The notes below the pieces were generated by a model. It searched no databases. It saw nothing but the letters and a program-made list of their open reading frames with translations, and was not told where the DNA came from. From the NCBI GenBank assembly GCA_006538405.1, contig BJKQ01000001.1, positions 4,216,001-4,280,000 on the forward strand: 64,000 nt of DNA. The letters run 5' to 3'. This DNA comes from Hansfordia pulvinata (taxonomy: Eukaryota > Ascomycota > Sordariomycetes > Xylariales). Each line of letters starts with the position of its first letter. The first letter of the stretch is position 1. A program made the position numbers and the translations under genes. This document shows positions 12,901-25,200 of this stretch, piece by piece.

Positions 12901-13387
12901 CGCAACTTTTTTGTTTTGCACTTGGGACTTAGTAATCGCCTCCGGAGAGCTGCACTATGCGAGATGGCCTGATGGTTTTTGGTGGCGATTTGCACGTCTT
13001 TTCTACGACGACTACGAGTTATAACTCGTACGCCCGGAGAAGGCTTCTCATCCGTTGGAAGAGCAGGCGTCTACGAACACACAAGTACCTACATCACGTG
13101 CGCCGGGGAAAGCAAGTTCGCAGAGGGGGCGCGCCCTTTTGTCGGCATCACGAGTAGTGATCGTGGACCTACTGCCCGACGGGCAACACGCCGCGGTTCG
13201 GGGCCGTCTTGTCTGGCGCCGGACTGTGATCGGTTTACGGACAGGACGCGTGATGGGCGCTCGAGATTACTCGTAGGGTATCTACCTACGTCCCTACCTA
13301 ACCTACGGGGGGTTCTCGCATTTTCACATTTTCGAATGTGGTGGTGGCGGAAACCATTTCGGTCCCGCGCCGCGCGCCTCGGATCGA

Positions 13388-16300
13388 TCACGCCGGCTTC
13401 CCGCTGCTCCCACCGGGCCTCGGGCCAGGCTGCGCTGCCGCCGCCGCCGCCTGCTGCTTCTTGGCCTTGTCGAGGTCGTCGTCCACCTGGGGCGGCGCCG
13501 GTATCTCGACCCCGGCCAGCCGGTACTCCATGCCGACGTAGGCGTCGCTGAGGACGAGGACGTCGACCTTCCTGGCGCCGCCGCGGCTGTCCGGCTCCGG
13601 CAGCCGGAGGACCGCCCGCGCCGTGGGCCGCGAGCCCACCCGGACGGAGCTCTGGTTCGGGTCCTGCTTCTCCACCGTCGCGGCGCCCTTGCCCTTGCCC
13701 CCCTTGCCCCCTCCGCCGCCGCCCCAGCCCACGCGCTTGACGGCCATGATCTGGTCGCTGGCGACGTCGCACACGACGACGAACCACCCCTCGCTCTGGG
13801 GCTTGGGGTAGCGGGGCGCGTAGACGCGGCCGTCGCGCTCCGTGACCGGGTTGAGGCGCCGCAGCGACACGGCCAGCGAGGTCGCCGTCGCGTCCTCGGC
13901 GCGCACGCTGAGGCTCGGGATCGCCGCCGCCGCCCGTGCGAAGCGGGCCTGCTGCGAGGCCGGCACGCGCAGCCGCCTCGCCAGCTGCTCCAGCTGCGGG
14001 CGCGGCATGGCGCTCATCTTCTGGAGGCTGGTCGTCGCGGCAGCGTCGTTGTCGCCGCCGTCGTCGTGGACGTCGACGTCGACGCCCGGCAGGATGGACA
14101 GGGGCGGGTCGTCGGGCCAGCGCGCCGACTTGATGCACTGCAGCAGCCGGATCATCTGGGTGCAGCTCGACAGGTGGTTGAGCTCCGTCAGCACGTCGAT
14201 GGAGGCCTGGATGATGCGGATCGACTGGTCCAGCACGCTGGTCTGGTCGCCCACGTAGTCGGTGATGGGCAGGTCGATGCGCGCCATGTGCGCCTGCAGC
14301 AGCAGGAACGCCTTGACGTGCGGGTCCCACATGGGCAGGCCGAAGGCGTCGCCCTGGTACGTCAGGTTCCGCGACAGCTCCGCGTTGATCAGGTCCTCGT
14401 TGTGCCGCACCGGCAGCTCGTCGTACTCGACGGCGCTCGACATCCACGAGAGCACGTCCGCGAAGCCGGCCTGCGGCTTGGCGTGGTTGACCAGGTGCCG
14501 GATCGTCTTGTGCGACAGGTAGTAGTAGCTCATGATCTTGCCCAGCGGCGTCGAGTCCACGTCCCCGTTCGGGTACACCTCCACGCACTTGGACGTGGCC
14601 AGCTCCTGCAGCGAGTTGTTGACCATGTCGATCATGAAGTCGTTGGCCAGCTGCTGGGCCGCGATGCTGTTGTGCTCCTCCGCCGAGATCTCCAGTCCGT
14701 AGTACGAGGGGTTCTTGTGCAGCCGGCGGAAGAAGAAGGTCCACGTCAGGTAGTCCAGCGCGTCCTGCTTCGTCACGATGGTCTCCGCCGACACCTCGGC
14801 GCACAGATGGTTGTCCAGGACCGTGTGCAGGGACGACTCGACGGGAAAGCCGGTGTGGAGGAAGTGCTTGTAGAAGTCCTTCTTCGCGTCCTGGGTGAAG
14901 ATGCGCGCCACACCCGAGTTGTCGAACTGCGGCCGGCCAGCTCGACCCAGCATCTGGAGGACATCGGTCAGGTCCATGTCCTTGTAACCCTCGATCTTGG
15001 CGTCGAAGAACTGCGTGCCCTTCACGACGACGAGGTGGGCCGGCAGGTTGACACCCCACGCCAGCGTGCTCGTGGCAACCAGGATCTGGATCTTGTTGTT
15101 CAAGAACAGCTCTTCCGCCAGCTGCCGGTCGGACTCGACGAGGCCGGCGTGGTGGAGCCCGATGCCAAAGTTGATGGCCTCTTTCAGGGCGTCGTCCTTG
15201 ACTCTGGCGAGGTTGAGTTGCAGGTCCTCCTCTTCCATATGCACGAACCGGCGGGGGTTGTCCTCCATGCCGCAGTAGTTGATGAGATCCTTTGCCGTCA
15301 GTCGCGTCTGCCGACGCGACGGCACAAACACAATGACGGGCTTGTCGGGACTGTGCGTCTTGATCGCCAAGAACGTCGGCCTGTTCATCGACTGCATCAA
15401 TGGGCAGAACCCCCTCACCTCGGGGAATCCGTCAATGTACAGTTCCAGCGGCACCGGTCGGACCGAGTGGCGAAAGTTGAACAGCCCCTCCTTGACGCCC
15501 AGCCAGTTCCCCAGGTCTGTGGCGTTGGCACACGCTGTCGACATGCCCAGGAGCCTGACAGCGCTCTTGGTGGACTCGGCAATGTAGTTCATCCCTGGGA
15601 GAATGTCAGTACATGGCCAGATCTAAAGGACCGGGAAAGAACCTACGAGACACAATAATCTCGAGAATGGGGCCTCGGTCACTAGCAAGCAGGTGGATTT
15701 CGTCAATGATGACGAGAGACACCTGGCGAACATAGCCTCTGGTCTGCCAGCTACGCGAGATACCGTCCCACTTCTCGGGGGTCGTGATGATGACATCGGC
15801 GTCCTTGATGGTCCTGGTGTCCGGGGTATTATCGCCAGTCAGCTCGACCAGCTTGAGCCCCAGAGGCCCGGCTAGGCGGGCGCCCCAGTCCTTAACTCTC
15901 TCGCGCACGAGCGCCTTCATGGGGGCAATGTACACAACCTTGGACCCGGGCTTCTCTCGGAAAGCCCACCACATGGCCAGCTCGGCAGCCACCGTCTTTC
16001 CACTGCCCGTGGGAGACCCCAGGAGAACATTGGCAGGCGTGTGGTACAGAGTGTGAAAGATCTGGGTCTGCATGGGGTTGAAGTACTGAAATCTCTGCGA
16101 GTAGAGTTCCTCCAGCGGCGGGTTCTTGAGCGCGGATATCGGCAGCGGCTGGAGGTCCAGCAGGTCCGTGTAGACGCTCTCGGTGTCGGGGCGAATCAGG
16201 TGCTGGAACGACACCGGCGTGACTGTCTCTGCCCCAAGCCACTTATCCGAAACGGCTCTGACGTAGATCTGGTCGGGGAGGGGATCCGAGAGTGGGATGG

Positions 16301-19300
16301 TGAAGTTCAACTCGTGGTCGTCGTACAGTTTTCGTCTGTTGAGGATGAAGAACTCGTGATGGTATATCTCGGACGTCTCAGAGTTCTCAACCCAGATGTA
16401 GAAAGACTCGGACGTGCCGTGCATCTGGTCGTTCCATCGGAAGTCCGGGGTGATGAAGAGCTTGATTCGCAGGACATCGCGGTTCAGGGGAGCAATCTCC
16501 GCCTCGACGGAGACGGTCGGGAACGTATCGAGAATCCTGCCAATCTTCTTGCCGGCGTTCTGGTTGTGTACCAAGCCCCGATCTCTCCCGACTCCATATC
16601 CCGCATGGCCTCGATGGACAGGGAATCTTTCGCATCCATCAAGTTCAGGACCGATTTCGGCAGGTCGAACTGGTGAAGCGGGTGCTGGAACGGCCAGATT
16701 CGTCGCTCAATGGACTTTGACAAGGTCAGCAGGACAAGGCACTGGTAGCCCCAGCGGCGGTTCAGCGCCACCATGAAGAGAGCTCGGCAGATTCGCCCGG
16801 CTTGCTGCGCCACGTAGTTAAGGTCGTTGGCCAGCGCGAAGTCTTCGAGCTGAGATCGGGATATGTAGGACTGAAGAAGAATGTTGGTCTTGGCTTGAGG
16901 CGTGTCAATGCCACCATCAACCTGGCAGGGGACGACCTCTTTTCTCAGCTTGGTCAGCTCATTTGCCTCGTTGTCCCGGGACTGGATGTTGTCGAATTCG
17001 GCGCTTGCACTGATCATCTTGAGGACATCCGCTTCGGTCGAGTGCGGCCGCATCATGTTGTTGAAGATCTCGACACTCGACTGTTGGATGTAGTACTGGC
17101 TGGCAATGCGCCCCACGTCTTTGCTTCGGAGTTCTTCGGTCGTCTCGTTGAATATGATCATCTGGCTTCGCTGCAGCGTGCGGGCTGCCTGAATCGCAAG
17201 CTGCCGGCGTCTTTGTACCAGCGATGGGTCGTCCCTGATCTCCGACCACTCGATTCCGTACGCCATCGGGTTCCTCTGCATTCGCACAAAAAGGTAGGAG
17301 TATCCGATCCACTGCACCGCTTCTGGGATCGACGTCACCGTGCCCAGGGCGATCTCGGCATTCATGTTATCCACAAGCTTGGCAGAGAACCTGGACTCAA
17401 TCGGCAGCTGCTCGGTAACGGCCGTGAGGTAGTGAGGGAGCTTGTCAGCGGTCGTGCAAATCATGCCAATGCCAACGTCTTCGAACTGGGGACGTCCTGC
17501 GCGACCAAAAATCTGGAGCACATCGAGGATCCCCAAGTCGACAAACTTTCCGTCTTGGGCACTGTACACCTGGGTTCCCTTGATGACGACGGCAGCGGCC
17601 GGCAAGTTCACACCCCAGGCAAGGGTCGCGGTACAGCAGAGCACCTTGAGAATGCCCTCTCCGAAGAGCCTCTCCATGAGGTTTCTGTCAGAACGCGTCA
17701 TACCTGCGTGGTGGATGCCGAGGCCTTTGGGGAGGAGATCTCTCAGCTCCTTGGCTTTGGACGTCTTCATGTCGCGGACGGCCTGCTCGTAGCCCGGGTG
17801 GCTCTGGGGGTCGAATAGGTCGACACAGACCTGATCGACCGCCTTCTCGTACAGCATCTTGGCTGTCTGCATCGTGTCTTTTCGAGAATGAACAAAGACC
17901 ATGACTTGGTGGTCCTGCTCGAGCATCTCTCGGACCTTCTCGAACCCGACGGTGTCGAGATTCTCCCGGGACTGCCTTGAGCCGGCCTTGCCTTTGACTC
18001 CGATGAAGTGCTGCTCGAGAGGGACGGGGCGGAAGGAACCGTCGAAGTAAAACAGACCCGCTTGGCGGTTCACCTTGAGGAAATCCGCGACGTCGATGTA
18101 GTTGGGAAGCGTAGCGCTCAGGCCGACGATACGGATGAGAGACTGGGTGCTTTCCACCTGACGCTCTGTTCGAGCGACGAGAGATTCGAGGACAGCTCCG
18201 CGCTCATCGTGGAGCATGTGGACCTCGTCGATGATCAGAAGCCGGACCTTCTGTACCAGCTCCGTGTCACCCGTGCCCTTCCTCGTGACGACATCCCATT
18301 TTTCAGGGGTGGTGACGATGATCTGCGTCTGAATAACCTCGGACTTGGTTAGGTGCATGTCGCCCGTGTACTCGCGGCACCGGACGCCGAGCCAAGCCAG
18401 GCGCTTGCCCAGCTTCTCGGTGATCTCGGCCGCGAGAGCCTTCATGGGGCAACGTAGACAATCTTGAAGTCCTCGAGGGCCACGGCGAAGTCAGTGGCAC
18501 CCATGTTCTCGACCGGGTTCGGCTCCACGTAATGGCTGATGGTCTGGAGAATGGTGAGCATCGCAGCATCGGTTTTACCCGCACCAGTCGGGGCGCAGAT
18601 GAGCATGTTCTCGCTGGTCTTGTAGGCCACCGGGTACACGAGGCTCTGCATTCTGTTGAGGGTTTTGTAGCCCTTGAATGTCCTCCGACACAGGCCATCC
18701 ATCTCGGCAATGGGGATCAGCCGGTGTCCCGGCCAGAGGGTGCCCGCCTTACCGGCAGGGATCGAATACTCCTCGTACTTCTCGAACTGCTTCCTCTCGC
18801 TGCCCGTGGGCAGGGCGTACTTCTTGCCGGCGTGGTTGAGGGTGTTGCCGGCATTATGTGCCTTGTAGACGTGCGGATATTGGACTTCCTTGTGCATGGT
18901 CGGAGCCAGCGCGGCGTTTTTGTGCTCAAAGTCTCTCCGACGCAGCGCTTCCTCGCGCTGGGCGCGGGTGAGCAGGCGCCCTCCAGGAGCGGGCTCGGGA
19001 CGGGCGGCGAAGCCGGCCGTGATCTCGTCCTTGCGAGAAAGAACCTCGATGACAAAGTCAAGGTCGTCAAAGCCGATCAGGTCGGTCAGCAGGCCCTGGA
19101 GCTCGTCCGCGGAACGGTTGGACTCGAGGATCTCGAGGATCTGGGCCTGGAAGGCGTCAGGGGAAAGGCCGTCCTTTTTGGCCGAGACGGCGGCACACTG
19201 GTCGTGAAACCAGGCGATACCAGAGGCCGCGGGGGCTGAATGGGTGACATCGTTGGTGTCTTGAGCGGCATCACTGCTGTACAGGTCGCCGTCGCTGTCG

Positions 19301-19494
19301 GAGATGAAATCCCATACGTCGTCGCCACTGTTGCCTGAGGTGAAGTCCTCATCGTCGAGATCGAATTCGGCACCCAGCTCGGACTGAAGTGATGCGGTTT
19401 TGGGCGGCAGTTGGAGGCCTGCCAGGGCTGACTTCATGGCCTCGAACTGGGCACGCCATTGCGCCTCGGCGTCCTGTAGTGAGGCGGGCGACAT
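13388..19494 (-). CDS. slh1: Slh1/ASCC3-type Ski2-like RNA helicase (interrupted by two frameshifts)
   Basis: Helicase of the ribosome-quality-control trigger complex, which in yeast (Slh1 with Cue3 and Rqt4) splits collided, ubiquitin-marked ribosomes. It is cytosolic. The exons are 19494-15647 and 15594-13388, with a 52-nt intron (GTAGGT...CCAG). An N-terminal ASCC3-type region comes first, then two Ski2-like cassettes. Cassette 1 has motif I APTGAGKT (residues 301-308), the DEVH box and QIFGRAGRPQF. Cassette 2 has SPTGSGKT, the DEIH box and QMLGRAGRPQF. Each cassette is followed by a Sec63-like module. The C-terminus adds a Gly/Lys-rich loop and a Gln/Ala tail. Reading breaks at GGGG 18446-18449 (at YVAP/MKAL of cassette 1) and at CCCC 16576-16579 (at GEIG/LVHNQN). 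With one base added at each, the gene encodes 2018 aa, the normal family length. BRR2 was considered, but the N-terminal architecture and overall match favour Slh1. It is divergent from ykt6 and shares about 1.0 kb of upstream DNA with it. Confidence 0.93.
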
Positions 19495-20533
19495 GGCGGC
19501 GGACCAAAAGAATGGCGGGGTTGGTCGACGAGTTCTACAGAGGTGGTAGTTGGCAGCAATTCGTCAAGGCCGGGAAGTGGAAGCATGTATGTGTCTAGGA
19601 GCAACCGCGCGCGCGACCGCGACGATATAAGCCGACGGTGAAAGGAGTGGTATTGGAGCTGGGAAGCGGGCAAGCGCCATCATGAGTGACGATGATGACT
19701 CTTCGGAGCCGGGCCCACTTTCGGCAGCCAGTCATCCATTCATTCCAGAAAGTCGTGTCTACACTTGACGTTGGTGCAGTAAAGGCGCTGGCAAAAGTAC
19801 TCAGTACCGTCCGTTCTGCCTCGGTGCGTCATTCGCAGACACGACCATGTCCAGCTGTGCGAGCGAACAATGGAAAATCATGCTTATGCGCGGCAGAGTC
19901 GCCGCTTGGCTCTTCTCGGTCGGCTCCGAGTTTATGGTCATGTCACTTTATGTCAAAATAACTGCTATGTCACCATCCAGACATGTTCATGAGGGCATGG
20001 ATGTGTATGTGCTGCCCGTTCATGCCGTGGAGGTGCCCCTCAGAGAACGCCAGGGGTTCAAGGTCGCGCTCAGTGGAACCCATGGAACCCCTCAATGACG
20101 GCCAATGTCTCGATACATGTGCGTCGCGGGGTTCCATCCACCGCCGCTGCAGACCGCTACCTGAAAGGCGCCTGCTAGATTGCAGCTTGCGTCCGCCGCC
20201 GCCGCCCTCTGTCGCGGCGCTAGAGGGTACCGCAGCGAAGGCCGGGAACAGGTATCGCTACTTATGTACATAGGTAGAAAAGCGCTGTCGGTGTGCAGCG
20301 AGGTAGCAGTGGAGGCCAGTGGCTCGCGATAGCTGGAGCTGGATCCCGCCGCCTCCATCCACATCCACATCCACATCCACTGGCCTGTGAGATCATCCCC
20401 CGACAACTGTCTCGTCCATCCATCTCTACCCGCTGCTCTCTCCATCCGCTGCTGGCGACTGCGACGCCGCCCCTCAACACCACCCGCATCCTCACTCCCA
20501 GTTCCCGTTACTGCAGAATACCCAGCCGTCACC
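19495..20533. promoter_or_regulatory. Divergent intergenic region slh1/ykt6
   Basis: Both start codons face outward from this 1.04 kb, so it must hold both promoters. It includes a CATCCA hexamer run at about 20355-20379, just upstream of ykt6, and a pyrimidine-rich leader at 20395-20525. I see no clear TATA box on either side and no extra gene. Confidence 0.6.
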
Positions 20534-21492
20534 ATGAAGCTGCACTACATCGGAGTATGTCCCCCTTCCCTTCCCCTCCTCTCCGTCCCCCCTCCGTCCG
20601 CCGCCTGTCGCCGCCTCCCTGATCCGCCTTGGCCCCTAAACCCACGCCGCATCGCGACACGACACAGCCCCACGAACGAACGACCCGACGGCCTTTTACT
20701 GACGCTCTCCTCGCCAAAAACCCCCGCGATAGATCATCCAAAATGAGTGCGATCCCAAGTACGAGATATGCTCCGAGAAGGAGCTGAGCGCCTACTCGCG
20801 CTTCACCCGCACCAGCGTCTCCGAGTTCATGACCGTGTTCTCCAAGACCGTCGCCGAGCGCACAAAGCCCGGCCAGAGGCAGGATGTCGAGCAAGAGGGT
20901 AAGCCCATCTCATATCTCTCTCTCCCCTCCCCTCCGCCCTCTATGAGGCGCGCCAGAAAATCCCCAATCCCGCTGACCCGAACGCCGCCTCTCCTCCCCC
21001 CACACAGACAAGACGTTCCACGCCTACGGCCGGACCGAGGGCATCTGCGGCATCATCATCTCGGACCACGAGTACCCGGCCCTCGTGGCCCACCAGCTGC
21101 TCGGCAAGATCGTCGACGAGTTCCTCAACAACCACCCCCGCACCACCTGGAACCCCAACGCGCCCATCTGCATGCCCGAGCTCAAGGAGTACCTGCAGAA
21201 GTACCAGGACCCCCACCAGGCCGACAGCATCCTCAAGATCCAGCGCGAGCTCGACGAGACCAAGATCACCCTCCACAAGACCATCGAGAGCGTCCTGGAG
21301 CGCGGCGAGAAGATCGACGACCTCGTCGCCAAGAGCGACGGCCTCAGCAGCCAGAGCAAGATGTTCTACCGTGCGTTGTTTTCCCCCCCATCCGTGGTCC
21401 TGACAAAAAAGCGCCCAGCCCAGCCGGGCCCAGCGACTGACTCCCTCCCAGAACAAGCAAAGAAGCAGAACTCCTGCTGCCTCATCATGTAG
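20534..21492 (+). CDS. ykt6: R-SNARE YKT6
   Basis: A longin-domain R-SNARE acting in ER-Golgi, endosome-vacuole and autophagosome fusion. It is membrane-anchored by lipids rather than a transmembrane helix. The four exons are 20534-20554, 20733-20898, 21008-21370 and 21452-21492, giving 196 aa, the standard YKT6 length. The longin domain covers about residues 1-130 (MKLHYIG start, FMTVFSKTVAERT, YGRTEGICGIIISD). The SNARE motif is at about 137-190, with the zero-layer arginine in ESVLERGEK. The C-terminus is CCLIM: Cys193 is the CaaX prenylation site and Cys192 the usual palmitoylation site. The first exon is only 21 nt. I placed its splice site from the family N-terminus MKLxYIG and the GTATGT donor. 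No frame errors were seen. Confidence 0.96.
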
Positions 21493-22224
21493 ATCGAGCC
21501 CATCGGTCCTCTTATACCACAATTCATCTATTCACACACAGCATCGCAAAGCATTATTCGTTACGAATCCCTCCAGGATACTACATTGAACCACCACCGC
21601 CCGCCCCGTCTTATAATGTGTTCTCTTTTTTGGGTTATTGTGATGCGTCAACGTCAGCGAGGCTCGTGACCTCGCTTCCAGCTTTGATTTTCCCCCAAGT
21701 CGGCGGGCCCGTATCATGAGGGAGAGAGGGGCACATGGTCCAGAGCGCGCGAGGGATCGACGAGCCACGACGGGAAGGGGGGAAAGGGGAAGACAAGATC
21801 CGGAACCAGTCTTCCCATTATTTTTTTATTGCAGAGACAAACGAAGCGCAAATAAACACTCGTCTTGTAGCGACAAATGATCACATCGTTCGACTCGTCG
21901 ACAGCTCTATCGCTCCGCTGCTTTGTTGTCGATGTAGGGAAGCTGTGAGGTTCGGGAGAACTATCGTGAAGCCACTAGAGTTGAGGACAACAGTTCACGA
22001 GTAGAGGCACTGCACTGTGAAGTTTCGGCTTCCGAGCAAACGCCGACTCATTCGTCAAGCATCACTCTTCATTCATAAGGTTCATTCAATGATTTTCTCA
22101 GGTAGGTCCCCAGCAACTAGCCTGTGCGTCTGCCACCAACATGAATGATCCAGTGTCGCGGCCCCGAAGCCTCGCGAGGCTCATCAGACCCGAATGATAA
22201 TCCGACATCCGGCACGAGGCCGAT
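21493..22224. other. Convergent 3' intergenic region
   Basis: This 0.73 kb lies between the ykt6 stop and the stop of the minus-strand gene. It is relatively AT-rich after 21800 and probably made of 3' UTRs. I see no gene in it. Confidence 0.6.
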
Positions 22225-25200
22225 CTACTCGCCAACAAGGGACCACGCCTGGTCCGAAGCGTCGTCCTCATAGTCCTCGTCGTTGAATTCGTCATCGTCA
22301 TTGTCGTCATTAACATCACTGTCCTCATCGTCAATCGTGAAGTCTTGCTCGTCATGGTCTCGGCCGTCACCGACGTCTTTCATCGCGACGTCTTCCTTGT
22401 CGGCCCCATCCGCGGGCGCCGCCGTGACAATTTCTGCCATCCCATCCCCCTCTTCTTCCTCGAGCGTCCGAATGCTGGGGGCATCCGCCGAGCTGCCATC
22501 GCCACCGCCAGCGGGCACGACCCATGAGGACGACGCCGTAGACACCGAAGCCAACGGGCCGCCCCCGGGGCCCCGCAGCGGGGCCGGTGATAGCGGGGCC
22601 GTGGACGAACGCGACGCCGCTGCTGCGCCGGCCGTGGAGGGGTCGCCGACTCCCGTACCCACCAGCGTAACCGTGTCGGCATCACTGTTGCTTCTGCTGC
22701 TTCTGCCGGACGCCAACCCGGGAGTGGCACCGGCTACGGCTGGAGGCGACGCGACGTGGTAGAACACCGAGTCAGACCTTAGTGAACGGGCGCAATCGTC
22801 GCCGTTCTCCTGATCGTTCGGGTCCAACATGGACGAAGGCGCCGCTCCTCTGTCCGTTCGTCCTTCAATGGTATCCGTCGTGAGCGACGACGAAGACGAT
22901 GCAACAGTGTAGCCGGTATTGTAGTTGGGCCCCGGCCCGATCGGCCCCATGATAGCGTCAGGGACCACTCCAGGCAGCCCGGCGCCGGCCCCCGACGCCC
23001 CCTCTTCGTCAACCAGGTCCTGGAACACGGCTCCCGTGCCGTCGTCAAGCCCGCCTGCCCACAAGGGCAGATACCCGAACTCTGCCCCCGTCAGGCCCAA
23101 CGCCAAGTATCTCCGGCTGAGCGACATGCCGCCTCCGGCCTCGAGTGCTTGGGGTGTGTGCTCCCATGCGCCTCGCAAACGGACCACTGCGTCGCGCAGC
23201 TGGATGACAAATCTGTCCAGGTCAAAATGAAGCGGCCCGTTTTTGCCCAACCCTTGGGGTATTGAGAGGCGCCGCCAGGGGTCGAAGCGGGCTTCGACTG
23301 ACGCTTTGACAAGCGCGCCATCCAGCCTCCCTCCGGCCACGCAAAATCGGCATGTAGACTGTGGTATAGCGAGGCGCAGGAGTTGAAATCATGCACGGCC
23401 ACAGCGAGAAGAAAGGGCTCCTTGTGGGTGTCGTGACCAAGTCCTGCCAACCCACACTGCAGCACCCTCCAGAACGCAGGGGTCAAAAGTCTCTGCGTTA
23501 CGTTGAGACTGGCGTGGACACTGCGAGTAGGCCTGAAGTCGCGGCGTCTCACAAAGCAGCGGCGGTCCGAGTCACACGGGCGCCACCAGGAATCTCTTTC
23601 GTCTGTGTCGTCATCATCGCCGATGTGGTTGTCGGTGGATTCCCCATCACTGCTGACGACACCCGTGGTGTCGGTGGTTGTCACCGCGTTGGATATGGTG
23701 CGGGCCACGGCGTCGCGGATTTGCCGCGTCAGCGAGCCGAAGAGCCGATGGGTCCGCTTGAGTAAGCGGGCGCGAACAGCGTCGATGTTATCGCTGTCTT
23801 GGACCTCGCCGTGGTATATGAGCTCCTCCTGCCGGTCTTGCTCGCTTTCGTGCTCGTCTTCGTGGTACAAAGTCGCTCCGAGCCACTCACCAGCTCTCTT
23901 GAACTCCTGCCACTCGGGCACAGCGAGCCAAGAATCCAGGGCGATCTCAGCCTCCTCGCAGCCGTGTCGCCCGAGGCGCATATTGTGTGCTGCACGACGG
24001 GCCCGCTCGGCATTGCGCTGCGTGGCGTGCTCAATGGTGTTTCTGGGCTCATCGGGCAAGGCCTCGCGCCGACGTCCAAAGAGGGTCATCCTGGTGCTAT
24101 TGCTGCAAGTGAGGCTGTGCGAGACTCCTTCGGGGTGGTCGTGGCCGCCAACCACTTCGATGGTTCTTTCGGCAACCAAGAGGCGAAAGACGGCACGCGT
24201 GACGTCGGGAATCTCGAGGGTCCAGGCGATGTGGAGGGCAACTTCCGGGTGGCAGTCCAAGAGGGTCGTGTTGGGCTGGGCAATGAGCCACGTGAAAACC
24301 GCGTCTTTCTGTTGTAGACAGTCAGTACCATGTATCGCCGGGAGGTTGCGTTAAGACTGGATCATTCAGAGAGGAGGGGACAACTTACAATGGCATCCCG
24401 GCAATCGAGAATCTTGGCAATGCCGACAAGGGTGTAAACGCGAGCAGCAGAGTTGAGAACCAGATCGCATCCCATCAAGGACAGAACCAGGCGAATGATG
24501 TTTGCACGGTGGCGTACGGGGCAGTAGTCGTCAATGATCCTGGCGGGCGAAGGCGCAACGTCGTCGAGGTCCAGCGTCTCATGAGGGGGAGGGTATGAGT
24601 TTTGATGAGCATTCCTGAGTCTTGGTAGAGGCGCAGGCGCAGGCTTTTCCCCGGGCGGCGTGTCCGTTGTAGAGAGGCGTTTGCAACGCAATGGAACGTC
24701 GAGGTGGTGCGGGCATTGGTCATCGTGGCCACACACGAGGAAGCGCGAGACTTCGAGACGCTCGTGGGACATCCACCAGTCGCGAACCGATTCGGGTAGA
24801 GACAGCAGAGCCAGCTGGGAGGCGACGTCGTCGCCCTCCTCTGACGGCGTCAGATCCAGGACGTAGGTGGCGGAGAGCTCTCCGAGGTCCAGGCTGAGCC
24901 GCCTGCGAGCGCGAGCCTGCTTCGGCTCAGACAGGAGCTTGGCGAAGACGGAGGACCCGGTGGCCAGCAGTCGATGCGAGTCGATCCGGAAACGGACGCT
25001 GCGCCAGCCCCTGCCAGCACAGTTGCGCCGGATAGGGTTGCTGGGAAAATCGACGATGACGAGGGTATCGCCGGTAGAGAACAGGGTCTCGACCTGCTCC
25101 AGTCTCTGGTGGTCGAGGACCTCGCGCTGATGGGAGTCCCACTCGGAGCTGTCGACGTCAGGCTGGGTCTCTAGCATGCGCTGGATGGCGGCGTCGACGG

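Larger units (their letters stand above)
3881..13387. other. 9.5 kb gene-free stretch between two converging 3' ends
   Basis: No protein, tRNA or rRNA gene is recognisable, and no transposase, integrase or reverse-transcriptase motif is seen in any frame. The sequence is not notably AT-rich, so there is no obvious sign of repeat-induced point mutation. It contains a CT run (5795-5820), an AAG run (about 6102-6123), an AAT run (about 6771-6795), C25 (6954-6978), G16 (7515-7530), a T tract (about 7971-7986), a GCC run (about 9775-9797), and many copies of short motifs built on GTAC, TACTCG and CCTAGG. One weak coding candidate (9579-9989) is listed separately. The flanking genes (kapC-like on the left, slh1 on the right) both end at this region, so it is not an obvious promoter for either. 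Confidence 0.6.

Noticed and set aside
13089..15658. Very long open frames overlapping the 3' half of slh1 in other frames (minus 13089-15059 and plus 14066-15658)
   Set aside because: They are shadows of the highly GC-biased slh1 exon. Their products are Arg/Gly/Ala-rich or Leu/Val/Gln-rich with no domain, while the slh1 frame has all helicase motifs.
18443..18450. Explaining the frame breaks as introns or programmed frameshifting
   Set aside because: There are no GT-AG pairs at the breaks, and no slippery heptamer plus pseudoknot was evident. Nine sites in five unrelated genes make programmed shifts implausible.
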